Shown here piece after piece: positions 45,501 through 59,469 of a stretch of DNA of 64,000 bases. A program made the translations under genes and the position numbers. The notes below the pieces were generated by a model. That model was not told the origin of the DNA and did no database searches. It worked only from the letters and a program-made list of their open reading frames with translations. How positions within the stretch are numbered: the stretch's first letter is position 1; the number at the start of each line of letters is the position of its first letter. Origin of the DNA: Allium sativum. Lineage: Eukaryota; Streptophyta; Magnoliopsida; Asparagales; Amaryllidaceae. The DNA lies in NCBI GenBank assembly GCA_030737875.1, contig CM060910.1, positions 612,697,303 through 612,761,302 of the forward strand, in the 5' to 3' direction.

Positions 45501-46987
45501 ATTGAATTGAATATAGAATGAATCGAGTTTTGAATTGAATTGGAAATGGAAGTTGAAATGTTTTTGAAACGAATTTAAAACTACTTATAAAATTCGTTTT
45601 AAATAGTAATCGATGAAATATATATTATATATATAATATAATGGCCTGAATAGAACACGCCGCGTCGCGGTAGTTCGTGAATTTCGACCATTGACTTCAA
45701 ACGGACATTACGGGAGATCCGACCGTTGGATTCTCCTAAAACCGGAACCGTTGGGTTCGTATCGAAAAGATCTTTCTAACAAATATTAGAAATTTGAAAT
45801 CTAACGGTTGGATTTGGAGATACGTCCAAATCAAATTTGGAAAAGATCGTTGTAAGTGCAGTTCGATGGCCGTTGATGGAAATTGACTGTACGGGCCTTG
45901 ATAAAATTATTAAAAATAGTAATAATTTGTGTAAAATCATAAGAAATGATTTGGGAAAAATTGGGATGAAAAACTCCATATTTGAAAAGATAAAAATAGT
46001 TTTTTATCGAAATGAACTAGTTTTGAACTAAAATTTAAACCCATTTATTTTTAAATAAATAAATTGGATTTGAAATGGGTTTTAAATGTAATTGATCTGT
46101 GGGTTTATCGTGAACAGTGTTTTAAATAACACTTGTTCTTTAACCGATAATAAATAGAATGTGATTTGGGTTTGTTGTGAACTGTGTTTTAAATGACATT
46201 AGTTCTTTAACCCAGTAAAAGGAGTTCTAATGAATCTGTAATTAGATTGAAATGTGAATTGATAATTTAAATTATCAAATTTAGAAAGTGAGTGAGAATG
46301 GAGTATCGCCAGTTTCGCTCCAGGCGATAGTTGAATCTTTAATTAGATTTGAACATGAAATGTTAATTAATTTTACCGATAACACCGTGGTGTTATATAT
46401 GGAGTATTACCAGTTTTGCTTCATGGGATGAATAGGTTGGGATTGGGAAATAAAATAAATAATTACTTCGGTGCGGTTCGCTAATCTCGACTAGTTTGGA
46501 AAACCATAATTTGGTTTGAAATGACATCCAAAGGAAGATTAAAGAATAAATTTAAAGAATTTATCTTTGATAAAATTAATGGGAACCTTTCCCTAGGAAT
46601 ATGGAATTTAGAAACTAGCTGTAGGTTAGTTAAGAGGAATGGTTTCCTGGGTATTGATCTGATGTTGGTTTCGGCCTTCGGGGTTAATATTTGGGGAATT
46701 GTTCTCTTGCTAATTTACGGTTAGTGACTAATGAATTGGAATGAGGCGTATGTTGTGTTGGTGTAACATTTGTTTTTAATATACGCGGGTTGTTCGGTAA
46801 GGCCGGGTTTATACCCATTCTGAATAACCGATTTGACGATAAGTCGAAGATGATGACGGTGGTCGAAGACCGGAAGTCTTCACATCGTTTGGACAATTAC
46901 TAATGATCCTGATTGGGCTGTACACCTAAGAGGATGGAAATAGTCGGGGGTCATCCAGACGTACTTGGAGATCGATGGATATGCGAG

Positions 46988-46992
46988 GAAAG
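46988..46992. other. Target-site duplication of A2 (GAAAG)
   Basis: GAAAG here and at 59470-59474; joining the flanks restores the B1-type sequence GCGAGGAAAGTGCCTCCGG. Confidence 0.95.
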
Positions 46993-47341
46993 TGTAATGA
47001 CCCGGATTTTTGAGACTTTGGTTATCGACATAAACTCGATGTCGACTAACCAAAACATCGAAAAATCCTGATAATTAGTGAAAGAAATTAGAGGGTGAGG
47101 ATAGATAAGATAGAAACTTAGAATAGAAGAAGAAAAGAAGAACTTACATCATCAGAGTAACACGAATCTCACAGCGGAACGAATAACATATAATATATAA
47201 CATAACTTTGAAATATAACAGTTATGTATACAATAGCACTTATCAGAGTACAACACTTACAACACAGCGGAAATAAACTATAGCTATATGATCCAGAAGC
47301 CTCCAGCTCTTCAAGTATATCTGTAAATCCCGACTACTTGA

Positions 47342-47507
47342 CTGCCCATACAAATTTAGGCACCCAAGAGTTTAGGGAAAACAACAAAGTAAACTCCGGG
47401 TCAGTCATGGGACTGGTGTGAGTAAAATAGTTTAACACAGTTTAACAGATATATGATATCTCATAAGACCACGCCGTCAATACGGAACGGGTTTTTCCCT
47501 TATGAGA
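47342..47507 (-). ncRNA. Conserved U5 hairpin block of A2 3' LTR
   Basis: On the minus strand H1 pairs TCTCATAAG with CTTATGAGA (47459-47467 and 47499-47507), H2 pairs GAGTTTA with TAAACTC and H3 pairs TGCCT with GGGTA or GGGCA. The other LTR carries the same block at 54284-54450. Confidence 0.6.
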
Positions 47508-49029
47508 ATCCAACATCTTTGACAAGCAATATCATTCTGATATTATAATAATGTCTAAGTACAAATATATATCAATCTAGCAGAAACGCTTTCATTTCAC
47601 GTTCTACATATATAGTATAAAATCAAAATCGCAAGCACGTATTGGGTAATGGGTTTCCAACTATGACAAGGTATGGAACCACCTTTCGCTAGTGTACCTC
47701 TAGAGAGGAATACACTGGGTTCAACAAGAACATCTTGCAACCCGGCCACACATGACCAACCACTCATTTCGCTGAGTGTATCGAATGTATATCACCAACG
47801 GTTGGGATCAGCAACCGTTTCCCGAATGGGACAGCATCAACAATAGATTTTTAGAAATAAATGAAACTCTAGATCAGGTGATTATACACCCTAATAGGTG
47901 CGACCTACATAGCCATGCTACTTGCCCAATTTCTGTCATTTACCGGTTGATGAGGCTAGAAGCTACGCTTTATCATCACATCAGATTCCCTTCGAATGTC
48001 ACATCGTCAAATCCATCAAATCACCGATTGACGTCTACAACAGTACATTACGTGTTAGCTAAAGAAGTTTCCTTCTCCGCTTCCACTCTTGGTACGGTTG
48101 AAGAAATCAATGTACGTGACCTTTCTGGAAATACTCTATCAGACATTCATTTTCATTCACTTAGAATGTCACATCGTCATACCCGCCAAATCATAAATTG
48201 ATTTCCTCAAAAATACAACGGGTATACAGCTAAGAGAAACGAATTCCTCCGCCACCAACGTATATACGTTTGAAGGGATCAACTTACGCGATCCATTGGA
48301 TATACTCTGTCAGACCTTCGTCCATACACGTTGTCCTGGGACTGGACAAACCGAAGGCACTATTCAGTATATCCATCTTAGTCACTGTTATCTAAGACTT
48401 ATACAAAAGCCCTTGCACTTTACTCCGTCTTCAATTTTCTTTGGCATAAATGATTCGCAACGCTTATGCCAATACAGAGTGGTTCTTTGGATAATAATCC
48501 AACCGGTCTCTCCATATTAACAACGCTAAAATGGTCAAAATTTGATAGTCTGTGATTTAACTATCAAAGAAAAACAAGTGTGCAAACAATGATATTATTT
48601 CCAGATGGAAATTATATCGAACAAACATCATTTCAACTTTTATCTCCTTAGTTCATTTTTCATCTCCTGTTTCCCTATATTCAACATTTCTTATTTTATA
48701 GATTTAGAAAATATATGTTATTACCATTGGAAAACATTTCCATTTCCTTGTTTTCTATATTAGAAAACAATTCTGATACTTCGTTGGAAAACATTTCCAA
48801 AACTCAAACATTGGACTTAGACAGATGGTTAAACAAACCATCGCGATGCCAACTTAAACCATTTTACTTATTAAGTAAATGCACTTAACCACTTCACTCT
48901 CGAACCGTAACCATTTCTTAATTAAAACCGCAATCAATCAAGTTGGGGTATAGCTACCTCTCAGACTTTAACTGAACAACACTTCTAACCTTGAAATAGG
49001 CAAAGTTCACTTTATATTTCTTTAACAAC

Positions 49030-49700
49030 TTCCTTACTTAACCTTTCTTTCGAATACTATATTCGATTAACTCCTTCACTTAACTCTATTCGATTAACTC
49101 CTTTGGATTAACTCTGCTTGATTTACTCGATTTGATTTACTCTATTCACTTAACTCCTGTCGAATAAACTATGTTTGATAACTCCTCTAACTCTATTCGA
49201 ATAAACTATATTCGATTAACTCCTCTAATTCAATTCGAATAAACTATATTCGATTAACTCTTCTCTCGAGTACACTATATTCGATAACTCTACTCGATTA
49301 ACTCCATTTGAATAACTCTAACTAGTTAACTATAACTGGTTGACTCTAATTGATTTATTCTAACTAGTCAACCTTAATTGATTTTACTTGGTTTGACTAA
49401 CTCAATTTATTAACTCGACTGACTAATTCAACTCGATTAACCTCAATTGATTTTGCTTATCTCTATTTAACTGAACTAATCACTTTGATTAACTCGACTA
49501 ATTCACTTTGTTTAACTTAACCAATTTCACTTAGATTTAACTTAACTAATCCACTTTGATTAACTTAACCAAATTACTTAGTTTAACTCAACTAATTCAC
49601 TTTGTTTACTTAACCAATTCACTTAGTTTAACTCAACTAATCCACTTTGTTTACTTAACCAATTCACTTAGTTTAACTCAACTAATCCACTTTGATTAAA
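49030..49700. repeat. Degenerate TTAAC/GTTAA repeat zone
   Basis: Irregular units such as ATTCGATTAACTCC and AACCAATTCACTTAG. The 5' LTR equivalent is about 55980-56645. It corresponds to the region of the 40-bp array of A1. Confidence 0.85.
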
Positions 49701-50418
49701 TCCTATTTGTTTAACAATAAATATTCCTTTATTCTATTTATTCCCTAAATAAATAAATCATTTAACTTTATTTATACCCTAAATAATAGATTCTTTTACC
49801 TTTATTTATTTCCTAAATAAATAAATCCTTTTATATCTATGTGTAAATGGTTTACAAATATCCCTCTTTCTATTTGTTTTGACAATATTTTCCTTTATAT
49901 ATATTGTTTTACAAATACTTTCCTTTATATTTGATTAACAAATATAATTCATGTATATTTGTTTAACAATAAAATCCCTTTTTATTTGATTAACAAATAT
50001 AATTCCTTTATATTTGATTTACAAATATAATTCTTTCATATTTGATTTACAAATATAATTCTTTTATTCAAAATCCTTTTTCTTTAGAATATAAAATCCA
50101 TTGATTTTATATAAATAAATTATTTTCAAATTGTACTTTGAAAATCCCTTTATCACATTCTGGTATTTCTTATGGTATTTAACACATCATATAACAACGA
50201 TAACTATCGTCCAAACACACATAATCAACGTCAGATTATATATCACATTATATATCACAATACATATAAATCACAGTAAAATAACTGTTGAGGAATCCAG
50301 TTGGATTCCTCCAACCTGTTTCCCTACATCACAGATGTTAAACAGTATAATCAACATCACTTTCAGTTCGATATGAATTATTTTGATCAACAGAATCAAC
50401 ATATAAATATCTAACTAT

Positions 50419-50453
50419 TATATATATATATGTGTATATATATATATATATAA
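50419..50453. repeat. TA-rich microsatellite in A2 3' LTR
   Basis: TA run broken by TGTG; in the 5' LTR (57366-57412) it is longer, so it changed after insertion. Confidence 0.93.
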
Positions 50454-52679
50454 TTTCCACTAACTGTCTAGCAGTTCAATCAAACAATCAACACACAGTC
50501 AAACAGAAAATATTTAACAGTTCTAAGAATACGTTGTAAAAATAGAACTGTTCAGAGTTGGTGAGTTTTACTCACATTTGCAGTTCATCGTTAAAGAACG
50601 ATAAACTGTTGTTTGATCTGAATCAAACAATTTATTTCGCCATAAATTCAAACGATCTCCAATGGACCTCCAATCGGTCCCATTTGATAGTCGTCGTCCA
50701 TACGATCTCAACGAATCTTGTTTCGCTTGATTCTGATAATGCATGAGGAAGATATGACCGTTTAAAGTTAATACACTTATTAATTTAAATTAAAACTTAA
50801 CTAATTACTTAATGGGCCTTACCTATCAAACTAAGCCCATCACCAACCCTTAATTACCAGACCCGTTCGCTAAAGTCTCCTTCCCCCAAACAGAACAAAT
50901 CTCGTTGCTCCTGTGCCCAAGCCATTACCGCGATTTCAAACTCCGATCCCAACCTCATCGCTCCACCGAACTCCACCACACTTTCACCACTGACTTCCTC
51001 TTCGATCTCCCTTCTTCATCCATGTTCAAACACAGCACTCGACGTCGTAACCCGAAGTGCGTCCCTCAGCTTCGATCAGTACAGGATCGACAGTTATTAC
51101 AACGGAAATCCACCACACGTATGTACAAGCTGCTAAATCACTTGCTGAGGTCGAAAACGACATCCAATTCGATCCTCGACGCTGGTGTTAGCCGAAAATG
51201 CTAACCCTAGCTCGCGGTATCCTTTTTCCATGTGCCCAGAACGATGTCGAACATGATGCAAAGCATACCATGTTGAAGAGCAACTCAAGAGAACTTCAAA
51301 TATATAGCTACTTCAATTTATAAATTTTTATTTATTTTCTTTGAATTATTTTTTTCAAGAAATGTTTGCTGTAAGAAAGAAGAGTGACGGCGCAGAATTT
51401 GATTGAGGAATTAGGTTAGAGAGGTGTTGAGGAGTATTTATAGGCAACACAAAATATCTAGATATTTTGTTTAGATATTTTCTTTTTAGTCAAACTCTCA
51501 TTTTTCGACTTCTAAAAATTCCTACGGTCACATACAATACCCAAAAATCACCAAACTGGACATACTGCTAGAGTTTGACAATACGGTCCCAACGAAACTG
51601 GTTTCGTCGAATTCCGACTCCGTATGCTCACACATCGTATTTTTAACTGTCAAAATACTGACTGTTTCTCACTCTAAAAATCCGTACGGTCACACAGTGA
51701 CTCTAAAAATCACGAAACTGGAAATCTAACAATTATTTGACATTGCGGATCCAACAAAACTGGTTTCGTCGAATTTCGACTTCGTTTGCAAAAGTGGCTA
51801 TTTTTAAAGCTCTGGATGACCCTTTTAAATATATAAATATATTTAAATATAATTAAATTTAATATTTAAAAATAAATATTATCGTATATATTCACAATAG
51901 AATATCATACAACTCCACTGGGATTTATAACTCGATATTTCAAATCTGGGTCAATCCGATATTCGATTTATATTGAAATTCCTTTATAAAATATAAATAA
52001 TTCATTTATAAATTATAAAGGAATTTCACAGCGACTTTTCTAAAATTTGATTTGGACATATCTCAAAATCTACACGACGAAATCCCGATTTTTCTCTTCC
52101 ACTAGAAAGATATACTCCACCAGCTCCACGCGTTTCTTGTTTCACAGAAATCCGGCTTAAAACGAATCCTGTACATTCAGTTGAAGTTCAAATCGCCAAA
52201 TCGGGAACTGTAGCGCCATTTCAAGCTCGATTTTAATTATAATATAATTATACGTTCAAACTGTCGTCGATTGAATATATTCGTCAATATAATTCAACTC
52301 TAAGCTGAATTAAATCTAAGGGACGACCCCTTTCACAGAATATTGTGATTTCCAATATTTTGATTATTTCTGAATTAAATATATTATTTAATTATTTAAT
52401 TTAATTAAATATTCCATATTATTTAATTAAACCTCTATTTAATTCACTACATCACAATATATATAATTAAATAAATTTATTATAATACCCCTGACAATGC
52501 GGGTCATTACATTCTTCCCCACTCAAAATAATTTCGTCCTCGAAATTGCTAAGTTAGAGGACGACCCTATCTATTTGGTAAAAGCTTATCTGTTAACCCT
52601 TATCTCTGGTTTCAACTGAACCAACTAATATCGATTCCAATATTAATTCCTTCCGACTAACTAAAATTTTCAAAAATTC

Positions 52680-52840
52680 TGAAAATTTTCTAACACTTTA
52701 AATTTTCGGAAAATTTTGCCATAACCTCCTTTGTACAGCCCTATCAGTAAAACCACAACTCGCCTCTCTAGGCCATCTCCAACCCAAAAGAAAATCAAAC
52801 AGCCAAGCGGCTTGCCAAATCGGCTCATAAATTCCAAAAT
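52680..52840 (-). ncRNA. K block of A2
   Basis: Minus strand GAGCCGATTTGGC, AAGCCGCTTGGCT, T-rich run, then GTACAAAGGAGGTTATGGC. The twin hairpins are intact; the CTCC arm is mutated. Confidence 0.5.
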
Positions 52841-53851
52841 CATATAAAATATAAACGTGTACCTTTTTGTGGGGCATATCATTATATCCCTACCATCTGT
52901 TATCAACTCGGCATATACAAATTCCATCCCAATCAACTCCAACCAATTTATTCTTAACGCAACCATTCGCTTATTCAAGCCGAATTCAATTTCAAATTCA
53001 AGTTTCAAATTCCAAACTCTCAACTTATCATTTCAATTCCAAATCCAGATTATTCTCTAATCACTTCCAGTTTTTCTTAACCTATCATCTCAAGTTAAAT
53101 TCTGGTTTGTTATTTACTTTTACCATCCCATTCGAATTAACTTCACAAGTTAAATTTTAATTTCTAGAACTTAAATTCCTGGGTAAATTTCAAATCAATT
53201 TGAAATCATACTGCCAATTCAAAACCTTTGAATTTTCTAAACAACTTGTTTCCTCAAAACAATTCAAATTAAAATCTTTGGTAGTAATCCACCACTTAGA
53301 ACTCGAAAATCACACCGATGATACTGCGCCGTCATCATCGGAATTATTTTCCAGCGACCCAAGTGATTTCAATACTATATCATTTTCAATACCATTACTA
53401 AATACTTCCATTTTGAAAACATTTCAAAATCTCCTAGGAACTAAAAATTTCCTTATTTTAATTCCAAATCTGATTTAAATTCATATTTAATTCATATTAT
53501 TTCATATACTTTACTTATATGAATTCTAATAAGTTATTTATAACCATTTCACCTTCTTATAATCTTACTCGATTATAATAACAACCAATATATTCAGTAT
53601 GTTATAATCACTTCAATATCAATCTTTTATATCAGAATATACTTTGGGGTATAATTATTTCATTTACCCTCTTTTCAAAACATACCATGCCGGTTCATCG
53701 TATTCAAGTGTTTAGTAATCCCTACCGATACAGTGGATCAAACTGATCGACCAGAATTCATAAACAACTCAGCCAATGAATCTCCACAATATAAAACCAT
53801 TTTTATATCAAATACAAATACGCACTCGTATCTATACACTCAAACTCAATC

Positions 53852-53870
53852 TAGGGTATTACTAACCCTA
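53852..53870 (-). ncRNA. Post-PBS hairpin of A2
   Basis: TAGGGT / loop TAGTAAT / ACCCTA on the minus strand, identical in form to A1. Confidence 0.6.
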
Positions 53871-53915
53871 TCTCTACCGAGTCACGCCACAGAACCAAGG
53901 TAATTCTTAACTTAC

Positions 53916-53927
53916 GCTTTGATACCA
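53916..53927 (-). other. A2 primer-binding site
   Basis: Minus strand TGGTATCAAAGC, one mismatch from the tRNA-iMet PBS of A1, two bases from the LTR end. Confidence 0.88.
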
Positions 53928-53929
53928 AC

Positions 53930-56900
53930 TGTAATGACCCGGATTTTTGAGACTTTGGTTATCGACATAAACTCGATGTCGACTAACCAAAACATCGAAA
54001 AATCTTGATAATTAGTGAAAGAAATTAGAGGGTGAGGATAGATAAGATAGAAACTTAGAATAGAAGAAGAAAAGAAATACTTACATCATCAGAGTAACAC
54101 GAATCTCACAGCGGAACGAATAACAAATAATATATAACATAACTTTGAAATATAACAGTTATGTATACAGTAGTACTTATCAGAGTACAGCACTTACAAC
54201 ACAGCGGAAATAAACTATAGCTATATGATCCAGAAGCCTCCTGCTCCAGCTCTTCAAGTATATCTGTAAATCCCGACTACTTGACTGCCCGTACAAATTT
54301 AGGCACCCAAGAGTTTAGGGAAAACAACAAAGTAAACTCCGGGTCAGTCATGGGACTGGTGTGAGTAAAATAGTTTAACACAGTTTAACAGATATATGAT
54401 ATCTCATAAGACCACGCCGTCAATACGGAACGGGTTTTTCCCTTATGAGAATCCAACATCTTTGACAAGCAATATCATTCTGATATTATAATAATGTCTA
54501 AGTACAAATATATATCAATCTAGCAGAAACGCTTTCATCTCATGTTCTACATATATAGTATAAAATCAAAACCGCAAGCACGTATTGGGTAATGGGTTTC
54601 CAACTATGACAAGGTATGGAACCACCTTTCGCTAGTGTACCTCTAGAGAGGAATACACTGGGTTCAACAAGAACATCTTGCAACCCGGCCACACATGACC
54701 GACCACTCATTTCGCTGAGTGTATCGAATGTATATCACCAACGGTTTGGATCAGCAACCGTTTCCCGAATGGGACAGCATCAACAATAGATTTTTAGAAA
54801 TAAATGAAACTCTAGATCAGGTGATTATACACCCTAATAGGTGCGACCTACATAGCCATGCTACCTGCCCGATTTCTGTCATTTACCGGTTGATGAGGCT
54901 AGAAGCTACGCTTTATCATCACATCAAATTCCCTTCGAATGTCACATCATCAAATCCATCAAATCACCGATTGACGTCTACAATAGTACATTACGTGTTA
55001 GCTAAAGAAGTTTCCTTCTCCGCTTCCACTCTTGGTACGGTTGAAGAAATCAATGTACGTGACCTTTCTGGAAATACTCTGTCAGACATTCATCTTCATT
55101 CACTTAGAATGTCACATCGTCATACCCGCCAAATCACAAATTGATTTCCTCAAAAATACAACGGGTATACATCTAAGAGAAACGAATTCCTCCGCCACCA
55201 ACGTATATACGTTTGAAGGGATCAACTTACGTGATCCATTGGATATACTCTGTCAGACCTTCGTCCATACACGTTGTCCTGGGACTGGACAAACCGAAGG
55301 CACTATTCAGTATACCCATCTTAGTCACTGTTATCTAAGGCTTATACAACAGCCCTTGCACTTTACTCCATCTTCAATTTTCTTTGGCATAAATGATTCG
55401 CAACGCTTATGCCAATACAGAGTGGTTCTTTGGATAATAATCCAACCGGTCTCTCCATATTAAAACCGTTAAAATGGTCAAAACTTTGATAGTCTGTGAT
55501 TTAACTATCAAAGAAAAACAAGTGTGCAAACAACGATATTATTTCCAGATGGAAATTATATCGAACAAACATCATTTCAACTTTCATCTCCTTAGTTCAT
55601 TTTTCATCTCCTGTTTCCCTATATTCAACATTTCTTATTTTATAGATTTAGAAAATATATGTTATTACCATTGGAAAACATTTCCATTTCCTTGTTTTCT
55701 ATATTAGAAAACAATTCTGATACTTCGTTGGAAAACATTTCCAAAACTCAAACATTGGACTTAGACAGATGGTTAAACAAACCATCGCGATGCCAACTTA
55801 AACCATTTTACTTATTAACTAAATCCACTTAACCACTTCACTCTCGAACCGTAACCATTTCTTAATTAAAACCGCAGTCAATCAAGTTGGGGTATAGCTA
55901 CCTCTCAGACTTTAACTGAACAACACTTCTAACCTTGAAATAGGCAAAGTTCACTTTATATTTCTTTAACTAACTTCCATACTTAACCTTTCTTTCGAAT
56001 ACTATATTCGATTAACTCCTTCACTTAACTCTATTCGATTAACTCCTTTGGATTAACTCTGCTTGATTTACTCGATTTGATTTACTCTATTAACTTAACT
56101 CTTGTCGGATAAACTATGTTTGATAACTCCTCTAACTCTATTCGAATAAACTATATTCGATTAACTCCTCTAAATCTATTTGAATAAACTATAGTCGATT
56201 AACTCTTCTCTCGAATACACTATATTCGATAACTCTACTCGATTAACTCCATTTGAATAACTCTAACTGGTTAACTATAACTGGTTGACTCTAATTGATT
56301 TATTCTAACTGGTCAACCTTAATTGATTTTACTTGGTTTGACTAACTCAATTTATTAACTCGACTGACTAATTCAACTCGATTAACCTCAATTGATTTTG
56401 CTTATCTCTATTTAACTGAACTAATCACTTTGATTAACTCGACTAATTCACTTTGTTTAACTTAACCAAATTCACTTAGATTTAACTTAACTAATCCACT
56501 TTGATTAACTTAACCAAATTACTTAGTTTAACTCAACTAATTCACTTTGTTTACTTAACCAATTCACTTAGTTTAACTCAACTAATCCACTTTGTTTACT
56601 TAACCAATTCACTTAGTTTAACTCAACTAATCCACTTTGATTAAATCCTATTTGTTTAACAATAAATATTCCTTTATTCTATTTATTCCCTAAATAAATA
56701 AATCATTTAACTTTATTTATACCCTAAATAATAGATTCTTTTACCTTTATTTATTTCCTAAATAAATAAATCCTTTTATATCTATTTGTAAATGGTTTAC
56801 AAATATCCCTCTTTCTATTTGTTTTGAAAATATTTTCCTTTATATATATTGTTTTACAAATACTTTCCTTTATATTTGATTAACAAATATAATTCCTGTA

Positions 56901-57383
56901 TATTTGTTTAACAATAAAATCCCTTTTTATTTGATTAACAAATATAATTCCTTTATATTTGATTTACAAATATAATTCTTTCATATTTGGTTTACAAATA
57001 TAATTCTTTTATTCAAAATCCTTTTTCTTTTATAATATAAAATCCATTGATTTTATATAAATAAATTATTTTCAAATTGTACTTTGAAAATCCCTTTATC
57101 ACATTCTGGTATTTCTTATGGTATTTAACACACCATATAACAACGATAACTATCGTCCAAACACACATAATCAACGTCAGATTATATATCACATTATATA
57201 TCACAATACATATAAATCACAGTAAAATAACTGTTGAGGACTCCAGTTGGATTCCTCTAACCTGTTTCCCTGCATCACAGATGTTAAACAGTATAATCAA
57301 CATCACTTTCAGTTCGATATGAATTATTCTGATCAACAGAATCAACATATAAATATCTAACTGTTATATATATATATGTATAC

Positions 57384-57414
<31 letters not shown>

Positions 57415-59469
57415 CCACTAACTGTCTAGCAGTTCAGTCAAACAATCAACACACAGTCAAACAGAAAATATTTAACAGTTCTAAGAATACGTTGTAAAAA
57501 TAGAACTGTTCAGAGTTGGTGAGTTTTACTCACATTTGCAGTTCATCGTTAAAGAACGATAAACTGTTGTTTGATCTGAATCAAACAATTTATTTCGCCA
57601 TAAATTCAAACGAGCTCCAATGGACCTCTAGTCGGTCCCATTTGGTAGTCGTCGTCCATACGATCTCAACGGATCTTGTTTCTCTTGATTCTGATAATGC
57701 ATGAGGAAGATATGACCGTTTAAAGTTAATACACTTATTAATTTAAATTAAAACTTAACTAATTACTTAATGAGCCTTACCTATCAAACTAAGCCCATCA
57801 CCAACCCTTAATTACCAGACCCGTTTGCTACAGTCTCCTTCCCCCAAACAGAACAAATCTCGTTGCTCCTGTGCCTAAGCCATTACCGCGATTTCAAACT
57901 CCGATCCCAACATCATCGCTCCACCGAACTCCACCACACTTTCACCACTGACTTCCTCTTCGATCTCCCTTCTTCATCCATGTTCAAACACAGCACTCGA
58001 CGCCGTAACCCGAAGTGTGTCCCTCAGCTTCGATCAGTACAAGATCGACAGTTTTTACAACGGAAATCCACTACACGTATGTACAAGCTGCTAAATCACT
58101 TGCTGAGGTCGAAAACGACATCCAGTTCGATCCTCGACGCTGGTGTTGGCCGAAAATGCTAACCCTAGCTCGCGGTATCCTTTTTCTATGTGCCCAGAAC
58201 GATGTCGAACATGATGCAAAGCATACCATGTTGAAGAGCAACTCTAGAGAACTTCAAATATATAGCTACTTCAATTTATAGATTTTTATTTATTTTCTTT
58301 GAATTATTTTGCTCAAGAAATGTTTGCTGTAAGAAAGAAGAGTGACGGCGCAGAATTTGACTGAGGAATTAGGTTAGAGAGGTGTTGAGGAGTATTTATA
58401 GGCAACACAAAATATCTAGATATTTTATTTAGATATTTTTAGATATTTTCTTTTTAGTCAAACACTCATTTTTCGACTTCTAAAAATTCCTACGGTCACA
58501 TACAATACCCAAAAATCACCAAACTGGACATACTGCTAGAGTTTGACAATACGGTCCCAACGAAACTGGTTTCGTCGAATTCCGACTCTGTATGCTCACA
58601 CAACTTATTTTTAACTGTCAAAATACTGACTGTTTCTCACTCTAAAAATCCGTACGGTCACACAGTGACTCTAAAAATCACGAAACTGGAAATTTAACAA
58701 TTATTTGACATTGCGGATCCAACAAAACTGGTTTCGTCGAATTCCGACTTCGTTTGCAAAAGTGGCTATTTTTAAAGCTTTGGATGACCCTTTTAAATAT
58801 ATAAATATAATTAAATTTAATATTTAAAAATAAATATTATCGTATATATTCACAACAGAATATCATACAGCTCCACTGGGATTTATAACTCGTTATTTCA
58901 AATCTGGGTCAATCCGATATTCGATTTATGTTGAAATTCCTTTTTAAAATATAAATAATTCATTTATAAATTATAAAGGAATTTCACAGCGACTTTTCTA
59001 AAATTTGATTTGGACATATCTCAAAATCTACATGACGAAATCCCGATTTTTCTCTTCCACTAGAAAGATATACTCCACCAGCTCCACGCGTTTCTTGTTT
59101 CACAGAAATCCGGCTTAAAACGAATCCTGTACATTCAGTTGAAGTTCAAATCGCCAAATCGTGAACTGCAGCGCCATTTCAAGCTCGATTTTAATTTTAA
59201 TATAATTATACGTTCAAACTGTCGTCGATTGAATATATTCGTCAATATAATTCAACTCTAAGTTGAATTAAATCTAAGGGACGACCCCTTTCACATAATA
59301 TTGTGATTTCCAATATTTTGATTATTTCTGAATTAAATATATTATTTAGTTATTTAATTTAATTAAATATTCCATATTATTTAATTAAACCTCTATTTAA
59401 TTCAATACATCACGATATATATAATTAAATAAATTTATTATAATACCCCTAACAATGCGGGTCATTACA
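53930..59469 (-). repeat. A2 5' LTR (5540 bp)
   Basis: Nearly the same as 46993-52511. It carries the promoter TATA box (58393-58400), GTGAG/CTCAC hairpin (57519-57533), the degenerate repeat zone and the U5 block (54284-54450). Confidence 0.94.

Larger units (their letters stand above)
43821..46992 (+). repeat. B2 5' LTR, piece 3
   Basis: Begins with the second AAAATAT duplication and ends with GAAAG at the A2 insertion. It contains a 97-bp tandem repeat (44275-44565), a short segment at about 44600-44700 that is repeated at about 46640-46735, a 27/21-bp array (44980-45500) and a GCAGTTCGT-type module (45650-45850). The two open frames of 203 and 176 codons (minus, 44883-45494) exist only because of the array. 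Confidence 0.87.
46993..52511 (-). repeat. A2 3' LTR (5519 bp)
   Basis: Contains, inverted, the U5 hairpin block (47342-47507), the degenerate TTAAC repeat zone (about 49030-49700), the 22-bp palindrome near 50287, the GTGAG/CTCAC hairpin (50561-50575) and the TATA box (51435-51442). Open frames of 141 and 99 codons are shared with the 5' LTR only as duplicates and show no domain. Confidence 0.94.
52512..53929 (-). mobile_element. A2 internal region, 1418 bp, non-coding
   Basis: On the minus strand: PBS (53916-53927), TAGTAAT-loop hairpin (53852-53870), AT-rich sequence, K block (about 52680-52840) and PPT (52512-52524, AGTGGGGAAGAA on the minus strand). A 117-codon sense frame (52670-53023) is partly similar to a 73-codon frame in A1; both pass through the K block. 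I cannot assign it to a protein family. Confidence 0.87.
46993..59469 (-). mobile_element. A2: complete non-autonomous family-A LTR retrotransposon
   Basis: On the minus strand: 5' LTR 53930-59469 (5540 bp), internal 52512-53929 (1418 bp), 3' LTR 46993-52511 (5519 bp). Ends are TGTAATGACCCG and CGGGTCATTACA, with a perfect GAAAG duplication. The LTRs are highly similar throughout. No polyprotein is encoded. It is a subfamily distinct from A1: the 40-bp array is replaced by about 700 bp of degenerate TTAAC-type repeats. Confidence 0.95.

Noticed and set aside
47776..48201. 141-codon frame repeated at 54719-55144 (inverted relative to A2), with a partner at 4443-4844
   Set aside because: Antisense to the LTR, shared only as LTR duplicates; relatives in A1 are interrupted. 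No domain is seen.
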